The notes under the pieces were generated by a model. The model had not been told where the DNA came from. It made no database searches and saw nothing but the letters and a program-made list of their open reading frames with translations. Shown piece by piece: positions 1 to 9,618 of a stretch of 64,000 bases of DNA (its first letter is position 1; each line of letters starts with the position of its first letter). This DNA is from Alloascoidea africana. Lineage: Eukaryota; Ascomycota; Alloascoideomycetes; Alloascoideales; Alloascoideaceae. The position numbers and the translations under genes were made by a program. The DNA is taken from assembly GCA_030581615.1 (NCBI GenBank), contig JAKTTT010000025.1, forward strand, positions 62,001-126,000, read 5' to 3'.

Positions 1-2481
1 ACAGCCAGTAGTAATGGCAAAACCAAACAAAAGGGGAAAGGAAAGGCAAAAGCCGAAGTTTTTTTCTCTGATGAAGAGTTTATGGAGCCTCCCACAAAGA
101 AACGCACTAGAGGTAAATCGTCTGTAGGACGAAAGCGTGCACCTCCAACACAAGTGACTGAAATTCATGGAAGCGATTCAGAGCCTTCTACCTCAACGCA
201 GAACGGAAAGCTGAAAGACACTTCAACAAGCAAATTTTTTAGAAATAATAGCAATGACAACGACAAAGACCTTGACCTTTATGTTCCGACTGCTGAGGAC
301 AGTGAAAATGATGACATGGATTCAGACAGCAAAACGGCTAACGGCAACGACCCTAACAATGTTGAAGAATCAGCCGGAAACGACACTGACGAGCAAGTCG
401 AAGAACTGCTTAGAGAAACTAGAAGACGCACTGAACGTCCGAAACGACGGAAGCAAGCCCGAAAACGATCCACAAAACAGAAGCCCAAAATACCAATACA
501 TGAGAGAATAACAATGAGATTATTTGAACATCATCCCTATCTGAAAGAAGTTTTCCCAACCCTAAGAGATACCCCGGAGAGAATTTCAGAGAAGGCACCA
601 CAACCTGAGGGAATGACAATCCAGTTGCTTCCATTCCAGTTGGAAGGGCTAAACTGGATGCTCAAACAGGAAGAAAGCAAGTTTGGAGGAGGAGTGTTGG
701 CAGATGAGATGGGCATGGGTAAAACAATTCAAACAATTGCTCTACTTATGACAGACCGTACAAAAGGGCCAACTCTTGTTGTCGCACCTACTGTTGCTTT
801 GATTCAGTGGCAGAGTGAAATAACACAGCACACTGGTGGAAAGCTCAGTGTTTATCAATTTCACGGACAAAACAGAACAAAAGATATTGAGGTGCTCAAA
901 GGATATGACGTTATTCTCACCACTTATTCTGTGTTGGAGTCTGCGTACAGGAAAGAGAGGTACGGTTTCCGTAGAAAAGCTGGACTAGTGCGAGAGCCCA
1001 GTCCACTCCATCAAATGCATTTCTACAGAGTTGTCCTTGATGAAGCACACAACATCAAAGACCGTCAGTGCACTACTTCAAAAGCTGCGTGTGCTTTGGA
1101 TTCAGATAAACGTCTCTGTCTTTCAGGAACACCTCTACAGAACCGAATTGGAGAGATGTATTCTCTTCTTCGATTTTTACACTTTGATCCTTTTTGTCAG
1201 TATTTTTGTACCGCTTGTGATTGCAGTTCTCACACCTGGGACTTTACCAATCGACATTCATGTGATCATTGTGGTCATGCTCCAATGAAGCACACCAATT
1301 TCTTTAATCATTTCATGTTGAAGAACATACAAAAATATGGCGTTGAAGATGCTGGAATGGAATCATTTCAAAATATTCGTCTGGTTTTGAAGCATATAAT
1401 GCTTAGGAGAACGAAGCTTGAACGCGCAGATGATCTGGGACTTCCACCAAGAATTGTAGAGACAAGACGCGATTATTTTAACGAAGAAGAGCGCGATCTT
1501 TACAGGAGTATTTACTCGGATTCGGAGCGAAAGTTTAATACCTATGTTTCTGCTGGTGTGGTACTCAACAACTATGCCAACATTTTCACCCTTATTACTA
1601 GAATGCGCCAAGTTGCGGATCACCCAGATCTAATTCTGAAAAGAAACCAAACAGGTGGTTACTTGACCGGACTAGAAGATGACCACAATGAAAATTTGAA
1701 CTCTCTAGTTTGTGCTTTATGTGATGATCAGGCAGAAGACCCAATAAAATCAAAATGCCACCATGTATTTTGTCGACTTTGTGTTAAAGAATACATGGAA
1801 TCATTTGTTGGGAAATTGGAAAATTTGGAGTGTCCTGTTTGCCATATAGGTCTGAGCATAGACCTTTCCCAACCTGCAATGGACCTTATGGACGATCAAC
1901 TTTTCAAAAAGCAAAGCATTGTTAACCGAATTCAAATGAGTGGAGGGGAATGGCGAAGTTCGACCAAAATAGAAGCCCTTGTGGAAGAGCTTTACAAATT
2001 GCGAAGTGATAGGCAAACGATAAAATCGATTGTTTTCTCCCAGTTTACTTCTATGCTTGATCTTGTTGAGTGGAGGTTGAAAAGAGCTGGATTTCAAACT
2101 GTGAAATTGCAAGGGAATATGTCTCCTGTTCAACGTGCAAACTCTATTCGCTATTTTATGGAAAACACCCAGGTCGAAGTTTTCCTTGTATCTTTAAAAG
2201 CCGGTGGTGTTGCTCTCAATCTATGCGAGGCCTCGCAAGTTTTCATTCTTGACGTGTGGTGGAACCCATCTGTAGAATACCAAGCATTTGATCGTGTGCA
2301 CCGTATTGGCCAATATAGGCCAGTCAAGATTGTCAGGTTTTGTATTGAGGATAGCATTGAGAGTCGGATCATCGAGCTGCAAAATAAAAAGGCTAACATG
2401 ATCAATGCGACTATTGGTCACGATGATTCGGCCTTAAATAGGCTAAGTGCCTCTGATCTTCAGTTTCTGTTTATGAATTAG
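1..2481 (+). CDS. RAD16: RAD16-type SNF2 helicase with internal RING finger (5' end outside window)
   Basis: Swi2/Snf2-family ATPase with a RING finger, the Rad16 subunit of the nucleotide-excision repair complex with Rad7 that acts on non-transcribed DNA. The frame is open from base 1, with no stop before the ATG at 82, so the true start probably lies upstream; 826 codons are visible. The N-terminus is acidic and Lys/Arg-rich. The first helicase lobe has a Walker A (DEMGMGKT, about 703-726) and a DEAH box followed by NIK (about 1036-1056). A C3HC4 RING (CALC...CHHVFC...CPVC, about 1708-1845) is inserted between the lobes, as in Rad16 and Rad5. The second lobe shows [18 protein letters not shown] and HRIGQ motifs. 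Rad5 is the main alternative, but no HIRAN domain is visible and the DEAHNIK context and length fit Rad16. It is convergent with the next gene. Confidence 0.93.
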   Translation, partial: TASSNGKTKQKGKGKAKAEVFFSDEEFMEPPTKKRTRGKSSVGRKRAPPTQVTEIHGSDSEPSTSTQNGKLKDTSTSKFFRNNSNDNDKDLDLYVPTAEDSENDDMDSDSKTANGNDPNNVEESAGNDTDEQVEELLRETRRRTERPKRRKQARKRSTKQKPKIPIHERITMRLFEHHPYLKEVFPTLRDTPERISEKAPQPEGMTIQLLPFQLEGLNWMLKQEESKFGGGVLADEMGMGKTIQTIALLMTDRTKGPTLVVAPTVALIQWQSEITQHTGGKLSVYQFHGQNRTKDIEVLKGYDVILTTYSVLESAYRKERYGFRRKAGLVREPSPLHQMHFYRVVLDEAHNIKDRQCTTSKAACALDSDKRLCLSGTPLQNRIGEMYSLLRFLHFDPFCQYFCTACDCSSHTWDFTNRHSCDHCGHAPMKHTNFFNHFMLKNIQKYGVEDAGMESFQNIRLVLKHIMLRRTKLERADDLGLPPRIVETRRDYFNEEERDLYRSIYSDSERKFNTYVSAGVVLNNYANIFTLITRMRQVADHPDLILKRNQTGGYLTGLEDDHNENLNSLVCALCDDQAEDPIKSKCHHVFCRLCVKEYMESFVGKLENLECPVCHIGLSIDLSQPAMDLMDDQLFKKQSIVNRIQMSGGEWRSSTKIEALVEELYKLRSDRQTIKSIVFSQFTSMLDLVEWRLKRAGFQTVKLQGNMSPVQRANSIRYFMENTQVEVFLVSLKAGGVALNLCEASQVFILDVWWNPSVEYQAFDRVHRIGQYRPVKIVRFCIEDSIESRIIELQNKKANMINATIGHDDSALNRLSASDLQFLFMN

Positions 2482-3189
2482 TATCTTGGCCAGGGCTTTT
2501 CATTCTGTGACTGTCCATTTTCATATCTTCCTTTTTTTATCAGGGAGTGATGTTGATATGAGGCAAAAGTTGTGTAGACTATAATGAAAATTGTTTTTAG
2601 TAAAAAAACTCATTTGAATGAAGAAAGACTAAGTAGTTTTCTGTATCGTACGCCATCAATAATGTGTCACCCGAGGAAAGATTTATCTTTTTACGAATAG
2701 GTATGATGACATGAAACAAAAAAAGCGGCTCTTAAAAATAGAACATGATTACATTACATGTGCAGCGCTTGGCCATGTCACTGTCCACTATCAGTTCATT
2801 TGGAACGTTCACGGGTATGGGAAATGTAATGCATATAGAACACAACAGAGGAAGCCGTCCTTTGTGTGATTCACGAATCGTTCACTGTTCATTCCATTTA
2901 CTTTCAGATGTCAATTCACTATGAAAATCAATGATGGACATAACAAAAAAAATTCTTATATTTCATGATTAATCAACAAGATAATGCTCTTACCACAAAG
3001 ACAATGAAATCCAAAATTTATATCTTTTTTAACTTATTTTTAAGGCTTGTAATCCAAACAAGATTAACAAATTTGCCTTCCATATGCTTTTTTCTCATAG
3101 ATCAAAATAAAAAAAATGTGTGTGCGTAAAATGATGTCCCTACTCTTTTGTTTTCGTATTTTTTTTCTTTCCTTTGTATGCCAATAAAC
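2482..3189. other. intergenic, convergent 3' ends
   Basis: AT-rich spacer between the RAD16 stop and the end of the minus-strand BUL-type gene. It should hold both 3' UTRs. I see no open frame, RNA gene or repeat worth naming. Confidence 0.6.
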
Positions 3190-5421
3190 TTAACGACTAT
3201 TCACATCAGGATTCACAGTGACTTTCTCAATGTCAATGAAACTTCTTTCATTGCTCTCTTCGTCTCCAGCTCGATTACCTCCAATCATGCTCAGCACAGC
3301 AGTAGTGGCGTCCCCTTCCAAAAGAGCCGAGTTTGCACGATAGTTTCGAATGTTCTCTTCATGTGGTTGACGACCATTGGCCAATCTTCTTGCTCTTCCT
3401 GTACCTAACACAGAGTCGGTGAGTTCGTCTCCTTGGTCCATCGTTTCCTCATACTCGGGGGATTCGGGAAGAGCTCCGCTGATCAGCATCTCTTCCTCTG
3501 TGGCAGCAAATGTGGAAACATTAGCCTGTGATTGTAAAATGATATTTATTGGAAATTCGAGATAATACGAGTATGTATTATTCGATGATAAAATGCTGGG
3601 GAAAAATGATTTCTTAAGTTTTAGGCTATTGGCTTTGGATGCCACAGGAGAAGGAGTTGTAACTCGCTTTAGTCTCTTTCTCAAGCCTGTCGCGCTGTTT
3701 TTATTCCTTGGATTGAGTTTAGGTTTCTTTATGTGATGCTGCGGTTGATCCATGAAAGTAATTGATAGTTCAATTTCGTAGAATCGGGATATCAAACAAG
3801 TCTGAAAGTCGGGGATTAAATTCAGTGTACTAACAGGAATTTCCACATTAATTGTTCGGATATAAGTCATTGTTTTATTTCCATTTTCTTTTGATGCTGG
3901 TAATGAGTATTCAGGTACCCATTTCTTCCATGGATCTTCTACGTAACCAACATTTGATATGCTATTGTTACCGCCTAATACAAGATCAGGATTAATCCTT
4001 GATAACAGGCGTTTGTACCCGTTAAATTTTGCTTCTTCAGCAGACATGGAGCCAATCATTTCGTCCTTTGATAAGCGGCATGTATCGATTGGAGTCACTG
4101 TATTTATAGTATGCACCTTCAGTTTTGTTAACAGAGATGTAATCAATGGTGGAGGAATTGGTGAACCATCCACAGAAGGTTGAGCAGTGTAAGTGAATAT
4201 AATCGGTAGCTTTCTCGTTGCTGGACCAATATCTCCTAATGAATCTTGAGAAGCAGAAGCTATTTTAGATTTTGGGATGTATTCCAGAGGGTCGGGAAAT
4301 GGGACAGAGATTTTTACCATTGGCTTTTCAGATTGATCATTTGGAGCATACTTCTCACCCCATAATGCCCTCTTATAATAGAAAAGCTTGTCCGTCGCAC
4401 TGTCTATTTCAGTTCCCAGTATATCCAGAGGAACCTTCGCATTGTCAGAAGCGATAAAGTACTTTGAGGACTCGATGTTGGATCGTAAAGGGTATGGAGA
4501 TGGGACAGGGTAAGCAGGCAGAATATTTACTTCAAACAAACTTTGTCCCAGTATCGCAGGAGGAGTTCTGTCCACTAGTCTCATTTCAGTTGCGGGCATC
4601 CGGTCATCTATTCGGGCCTTGATGAAGTAAGTAATACAAGATCTTGGCGGGCATGTATCTACATCATCTTCCATAACCCCACCTTTATTATAGTTTTCAT
4701 TCTCACTGGAGAGCGAATCATTGGAGATGCTAGCCGCGGCGGCATCACCACCATTGTCGAACGCAAATCCACACTTCCGAGCGTTCCCAAAGCTGGGAGG
4801 AAGTCGTCTGTGGGTAGAGTGGTTTTCTTTGCAAACCGGCTCCAGCAGCTTTTCAGGCACAATGAAACTGAAAGGAATCTCATACTTTTGACCCTTTACG
4901 GCTACATTATGCTTCGGAAGGGAAGATCTGGGGATAGTATCGTCTACCATTTTCAACAACAAATGGTGAGCAGTCTTTTGTGAAACCAGACTAGGGGTTA
5001 TAGTTGAGAGTACTCTTCCTTCTAGGCTTATTCTGATTTCTCCAAAGACAAATGTTGAGTCTGGAACAACCAGAACTTGTCCCCTCACTATATCTCCAGG
5101 AACATAGAAAGGTTTTTCATTGTTAATTGTAATGTCCAGCTTGGACTTAATTGTCATAGGTCTCCCCAAAGACACCTTATTGTTAGGGTTATTTGCCCTT
5201 GCTCTACTCGTAGCTCTTGGTCGGCTGTTTTGTGCATCATCCGGCCTGGTAAAGGAGGTGTCAAATGCCCCGCCAATGTTGGAGTTGAATGAGTGTGTTC
5301 TTATTGCTGGAAGACGAGAGTCAAAGCTTCTCAGGTTGTCTGTGATGACACTTTCACGGTCATCTTCGCTCTGCGCTTCGGTTATCACTGGGACTGTATT
5401 GGATCGAGGTGCAACCAGCAT
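3190..5421 (-). CDS. BUL1: Bul1/Bul2-type arrestin-like ubiquitin-ligase adaptor
   Basis: 743-residue arrestin-fold protein of the BUL family. These adaptors bring plasma-membrane permeases to the Rsp5 (Nedd4-type) ubiquitin ligase for endocytosis. The N-terminal about 60 residues are polar. A Bul1_N-type arrestin sheet follows (KLDITINNEKPFYVPGD..RGQVLV, then EIRISLEGRVLS and GQKYEIPFSFIVPE, about residues 90-220). A second half has LPIIFTYTAQPS and the C-terminal block FYEIELSITF. Family Bul1 carries a PPxY motif for the Rsp5 WW domains; I see no PPxY, only weaker candidates such as VPEY and LPPSF. The ATG at 5421 is the first in frame. It shares a 0.9 kb upstream region with CWC2. BUL1 versus BUL2 cannot be separated here. 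Confidence 0.78.
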   Translation of the reverse strand: MLVAPRSNTVPVITEAQSEDDRESVITDNLRSFDSRLPAIRTHSFNSNIGGAFDTSFTRPDDAQNSRPRATSRARANNPNNKVSLGRPMTIKSKLDITINNEKPFYVPGDIVRGQVLVVPDSTFVFGEIRISLEGRVLSTITPSLVSQKTAHHLLLKMVDDTIPRSSLPKHNVAVKGQKYEIPFSFIVPEKLLEPVCKENHSTHRRLPPSFGNARKCGFAFDNGGDAAAASISNDSLSSENENYNKGGVMEDDVDTCPPRSCITYFIKARIDDRMPATEMRLVDRTPPAILGQSLFEVNILPAYPVPSPYPLRSNIESSKYFIASDNAKVPLDILGTEIDSATDKLFYYKRALWGEKYAPNDQSEKPMVKISVPFPDPLEYIPKSKIASASQDSLGDIGPATRKLPIIFTYTAQPSVDGSPIPPPLITSLLTKLKVHTINTVTPIDTCRLSKDEMIGSMSAEEAKFNGYKRLLSRINPDLVLGGNNSISNVGYVEDPWKKWVPEYSLPASKENGNKTMTYIRTINVEIPVSTLNLIPDFQTCLISRFYEIELSITFMDQPQHHIKKPKLNPRNKNSATGLRKRLKRVTTPSPVASKANSLKLKKSFFPSILSSNNTYSYYLEFPINIILQSQANVSTFAATEEEMLISGALPESPEYEETMDQGDELTDSVLGTGRARRLANGRQPHEENIRNYRANSALLEGDATTAVLSMIGGNRAGDEESNERSFIDIEKVTVNPDVNSR

Positions 5422-6345
5422 ATTTATTCAACCATGGGACTAGCAGTAAGGAAGAAGAAAAGGTGGGAGAAGCAGAGACAATTGTGGAGAAGTGGAACGT
5501 ATGTGTAGGAAATTGGCGACAAAATAAACTGAAAAGCAAGCGCACAAATGCTCCTATGCGTTATCACCACACCCGATAGCGCACGCGAAAGCCGGAGTGG
5601 CGCAAATTTGCGATTACGAGAGTCGCCAAAGTTCCCAAAGACTAATAACCGAGTCTTCAGGAGAAGACGCCCAGTCGGAAAGTGATTCTGCAGCGGTCGG
5701 AAGGGGAAAGAGTGCGCCAAGATCTGGTTCTAATCCTCCTGGCTTCGCGTGACTGGGGCCGGTGGACCAAGTATAATAGTCATCCCCCAGGATCGCGATA
5801 ATGCAGGATCAGGCGGCCCTCAAGTGCGAAGATTCGGGGGCCGTCTTGTGGGACAAAAGGCGACTAGCGAGAGGATGCTTCTGATATGGGGCAAGACAGC
5901 GTGTCGTCATAAAGTTTAGACGGACCCCGGAGTCACTGGCAAAAGAGACAGAAAAGCATATAGAGATCGCGCACTATTCACGAGATGTGCCGAGCTCCAG
6001 CCCTTACTAAGTATTTGCGAAAAGGTTCTTATCCTCCATTTTTGGGCGCCCGTTTGTGGTGCTCTCCGGGGTTGAAACGCGACAAACAGACAATGGTGGC
6101 AGTCACTGTATCCGTGACTCCATGAAAGCTTGTCTAATCTACATAGTCAGTCGCCGTCTTATCACCAGAGTTATTACTATCTCGCTACAGTGCACAAAAC
6201 TAAGTCACTGTGCCTAAGTTATTTCTGATTTTCAACCTTGTCGATAGATAGACTATCACCTAAAACCAAATGGCAATATGTTACCCGGCTCTTGAAACAT
6301 TTTAACACCTCCAAAGGCATCTCATCATTTCGAACATTGGGCATC
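5422..6345. promoter_or_regulatory. divergent upstream region of the BUL-type gene and CWC2
   Basis: About 0.9 kb between two divergent start codons. The stretch 5560-6130 looks more GC-rich than other spacers in this half of the window, with runs such as GCGCACGCGAAAGCC and CCGGGGTTGAAACGCG. I find no convincing ORF, tRNA or snRNA in it. A non-coding RNA or a CpG-rich regulatory block is possible but unproven. Confidence 0.4.
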
Positions 6346-7554
6346 ATGACGGAGCGGGAACGAGCTGAAATACAAAACGAGAATGAGCCACAGAGGCATA
6401 CTTTAGTGGAAGCATTAGCAGATAACAATCAACAGAATGCAATAGACAATTCTTTGGAGAAGCAGGACACCTCTGCGACAAACTCTATCACCGAAAGACC
6501 TAAAGCGAAAAAGCGAAGGCCAGCCAGAGTACAGGTGGACCCAGATTCAATAGATGAAGAAGAGAGACCTCCTCAAACAGGAACTGTTTTTAATATCTGG
6601 TATCAGAAATGGAGTGGTGGTGATAGAGAGGACAAATATCTTAGTCAACGTCACGCGAACCATCGATGCAACATTAGAAAAGACTCAGGCTACACCAAGG
6701 CAGATACCGCAAATGGCAGTTTCTATTGTCTATATTTCGCTATGGGGATGTGTATAAACGGTTCGAAATGTGAATATTTACACAGACTGCCTGATGCAGC
6801 TAAGGACTACTTCCCGCCAACCGTCGATTGTTTTGGACGAGAAAAGCATTCAGATTATAGAGATGATATGGGTGGTGTCGGTAGCTTTGCTAGAGAAAAT
6901 CGAACTCTTTACGTAGGACGACTAACGGATGAAAGCAACTTGGAGGAGAAGATATCACGACATTTTTCAGAATGGGGTAATATTGAAAGAATAAGGGTAC
7001 TAAACGGTCGCGGATGTGCTTTTGTTACCTATGTTGATGAAATTAATGCTCAGTTTGCAAAAGTGGCAATGGCACATCAATCGCTGGACGCAGACGAAAT
7101 TCTAAATGTGCGATGGGCAAACCAGGATCCTAACCCTGTGGCCAAGATCAGAGAGGATCAAAGAAGACTTCAACGAACTGCAGAGAGACTGAGAAGTATG
7201 GTTCCAAAGGAATTCTTGGAGGAGCTTGAAGGAAAAGTTGAACAATCTGGTAATGGCAGTAAAAACCGTAATACAAAACGACGCAAGTTGGAGTCCACCA
7301 ATGGTGATTATGAGTTGACAGGTCACAATGCACAAGATAGTGTTAGTTACTCCACGCCTCATGACGAACAGCAGTTTAGGACAGAGCAGCCGAGCACTAT
7401 TGAGCACCAGACGGAACCAGATACGACAAATATACCTCCCAAACCTTCAAGCAGTTTTTTCTCTGATGCTTCACTGAAAAAATTGAGAGCACTAGGTGAA
7501 GCTAAACGCAAACCAATCGGACTTTTAGGGGATGATTATGATAGTGATGATTAA
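6346..7554 (+). CDS. CWC2: Cwc2 pre-mRNA splicing factor (CCCH zinc finger + RRM)
   Basis: Component of the Prp19 (NineTeen) complex that contacts U6 snRNA and links that complex to the spliceosome active site. The 402-residue protein has the Torus-like region (GTVFNIWYQKWSGGD), a CCCH zinc finger (CLYFAMGMCINGSKCEYLH) and an RRM (RTLYVGRL as RNP2, RGCAFVTYV as RNP1), followed by a basic, low-complexity tail. The open frame extends upstream to 6238 but only through a TTG; 6346 is the first ATG (MTERERAE). The basic patch KAKKRRPAR could be a nuclear signal. It is convergent with PRP28, whose stop lies 50 bases away, so the two spliceosome genes share a 3' region. Confidence 0.95.
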   Translation: MTERERAEIQNENEPQRHTLVEALADNNQQNAIDNSLEKQDTSATNSITERPKAKKRRPARVQVDPDSIDEEERPPQTGTVFNIWYQKWSGGDREDKYLSQRHANHRCNIRKDSGYTKADTANGSFYCLYFAMGMCINGSKCEYLHRLPDAAKDYFPPTVDCFGREKHSDYRDDMGGVGSFARENRTLYVGRLTDESNLEEKISRHFSEWGNIERIRVLNGRGCAFVTYVDEINAQFAKVAMAHQSLDADEILNVRWANQDPNPVAKIREDQRRLQRTAERLRSMVPKEFLEELEGKVEQSGNGSKNRNTKRRKLESTNGDYELTGHNAQDSVSYSTPHDEQQFRTEQPSTIEHQTEPDTTNIPPKPSSSFFSDASLKKLRALGEAKRKPIGLLGDDYDSDD

Positions 7555-7604
7555 CAATCGTTACCATGTATTTCTATAGAAAGATAACGTGCATACTACT
7601 TGCT

Positions 7605-9422
7605 TTACAATTGTAATGGTCTCCTTTGTTGAGCAGCCTCATGTCTTCTCAGTTCATCAGGGACTTGACTAACAGGTGATCGCTGGATAACCTTTTTCAA
7701 ATCGAAAAGAAGAGGTTCATCATCTTTCCCCAAGAATGTGATGGCTGTTCCCTTTTTCCCTGCTCTTCCAGTTCGCCCAATTCTATGGGTGTAAGCGTCA
7801 ATTGACAAAGCCATCTGAAAATTCAACACCAACGAAACGTTATCGATATCAATACCTCTACCAGCCACATCAGTTCCGATCAAAATGTCTGCTTTCCTAT
7901 TCCGCAATTGAGCAAGCGCAAACTCTCTCTGATCCTGCGACTTGTCTCCGTGTATTGTAACTACCCTATAACCATCTTCATGTGTAAGCGTTTTCGCCAA
8001 CGATTCAATTTGCTTCTTGTAATTGCAAAATATTATTATAGGAGGTTGGTAAGTGTGTTTCCGTAATATGTCCCGTAGTCTTCGTTCTCGCTGCTGTTCC
8101 GGAACAAATTGTACAATCTGTTCAACCGTATCAACTGCAGTAGAAACATCACCAATCATGACCGTTCCGGGAGATCGTAAATATTTTGCTGTTAGTTTCT
8201 CAATCGCCGGTGGCATTGTAGCGGTGTACATCATCGTCTGGCGGTATTTCGCTACAATTCCCATACCGTCGTATAAAGGTAAGGAGGGCAAAGGCCTATC
8301 ACCATCTTCTGTTTCTGGCTTTGTATTTGTGACAGGCAACTGATCCAGAACTTTTTGCACTTGCTCTTCAAATCCATGCTCAATCATTCTATCAGCCTCA
8401 TCCAAAATGACATAACAACATTGATTAAGGAGTAAAATCCGGCGATCCAAACAGTCCACCAACCGACCTGGAGTGGCAACAACGATTTCTGCCCCTTCTT
8501 GAGCTTCAAACGCCTGGTGCTCAACTGAATGTCCGCCCACGATAGAGATGCATCTAAAGCCAAGTGGCGTACAAAACTTTTGGGCTTCTTCCTGAATTTG
8601 TTGTGCTAGTTCACGAACAGGAGCCAATATAACTGCATAGGGTCCATCGACTTTGGTCCGTTCGTTTAAAACTGGTAAGTCGATGATGTATGATAACAAG
8701 GGAATGATGAAACTTGCAGTTTTGCCCGAACCAGTTTGAGCAATTCCCAAAACATCTCTATTTGATAAAGCTATTGGAATTGCCGCTCGCTGAATTGGCG
8801 TTGGCTCTTTATAGCCTACTTTTTTGATAGTTTCTAATATCGGGAGCGGGATACTCGATTCCTGCCATGATCTTAGAGGTGGCGGTATTGAACCACCTTT
8901 AGTCGTAATGTTGAACTCATCTTTGAAAATCCTCCAGTCGCGTTCTTTCATTTGTTCAAGAGACTTTTGGCGCCATGGCAAATAATCTGAATTGCCGCTT
9001 TTCCTGGCTCGACTTTCCAACCCTACAAGATCATTAGATTTCACATTATTGATGTGAAATATTGGGGTATATGGTCCTGTGTCGTCTGAGTCCTTCCAAT
9101 CAAAATTGAACTTTGTCTTTCCTTCTGTTTTGTGTTTCTTCGCAGGTCTAGAGTGTTTCTCTACCCCCCTTCTATTCACATTCCGTTCGTGAAGTCTTTC
9201 GGTAGGAGCAGGTAATTGCTGTCTTCCTCCATCTAATGAGCTGCTCTTGGGAGCCAATAGCTTTTTCTGAGGTTTGTGTTTTTGATTTAATCTTTCCAAA
9301 GCCAGCTCTGCCCTTTCCTTTTTGGACAAAAACCGCAACTTTGTACTCTGCTCCTCCGACTGTTTAGCTTTCACTATCAAATCCTGTATTGACGTGGGCT
9401 CTTTTCTTGAACGGTCGCTCAT
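7605..9422 (-). CDS. PRP28: Prp28 DEAD-box RNA helicase of the U5 snRNP
   Basis: DEAD-box ATPase that swaps U1 for U6 at the 5' splice site during spliceosome activation. 605 residues. The N-terminal extension (about 1-170) is Lys/Arg/Gln-rich with the conserved block KFNFDWKDSDDTGPYTPIF. Helicase motifs follow: Q motif (PTPIQRAAIPIAL), Walker A AQTGSGKT (about 228-235), ATPGRLVDCLD, DEAD (341-344), TAT in place of the usual SAT, and HRIGRTGRAG in lobe 2. The segment after DEAD with MIEHGFEEQVQKVLDQLP is typical of Prp28/DDX23. The start ATG at 9422 faces PEX5 over 196 bases. It is tail to tail with CWC2. Confidence 0.95.
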   Translation of the reverse strand: MSDRSRKEPTSIQDLIVKAKQSEEQSTKLRFLSKKERAELALERLNQKHKPQKKLLAPKSSSLDGGRQQLPAPTERLHERNVNRRGVEKHSRPAKKHKTEGKTKFNFDWKDSDDTGPYTPIFHINNVKSNDLVGLESRARKSGNSDYLPWRQKSLEQMKERDWRIFKDEFNITTKGGSIPPPLRSWQESSIPLPILETIKKVGYKEPTPIQRAAIPIALSNRDVLGIAQTGSGKTASFIIPLLSYIIDLPVLNERTKVDGPYAVILAPVRELAQQIQEEAQKFCTPLGFRCISIVGGHSVEHQAFEAQEGAEIVVATPGRLVDCLDRRILLLNQCCYVILDEADRMIEHGFEEQVQKVLDQLPVTNTKPETEDGDRPLPSLPLYDGMGIVAKYRQTMMYTATMPPAIEKLTAKYLRSPGTVMIGDVSTAVDTVEQIVQFVPEQQRERRLRDILRKHTYQPPIIIFCNYKKQIESLAKTLTHEDGYRVVTIHGDKSQDQREFALAQLRNRKADILIGTDVAGRGIDIDNVSLVLNFQMALSIDAYTHRIGRTGRAGKKGTAITFLGKDDEPLLFDLKKVIQRSPVSQVPDELRRHEAAQQRRPLQL

Positions 9423-9618
9423 CTTGCTTGTTGATGCTTCTCCAAGCGAATTTCAGGAAGTGCTGGGTTTATGGCGTATATTACATCACGCATATGGTAA
9501 TTTACAGCACCGGCTCGGAAAGCAACCGGATTTCTTGATCTGGGGAAACAGAGAACCATCACTTTCACCTCATCATCGTTATTGTTTGATCCGGACCTTT
9601 GACCCTTTATCCGCCAAG
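9423..9618. promoter_or_regulatory. short bidirectional promoter PRP28/PEX5
   Basis: 196 bases separate the two divergent ATGs. The PEX5 frame is open through this interval and into PRP28 but has no upstream ATG, so it is read as promoter and leader. Confidence 0.6.

Noticed and set aside
9322-9618. 99-codon N-terminal extension of PEX5
   Set aside because: Depends on a TTG, overlaps PRP28, and the ATG at 9619 gives the conserved Pex5 N-terminus with Cys11.
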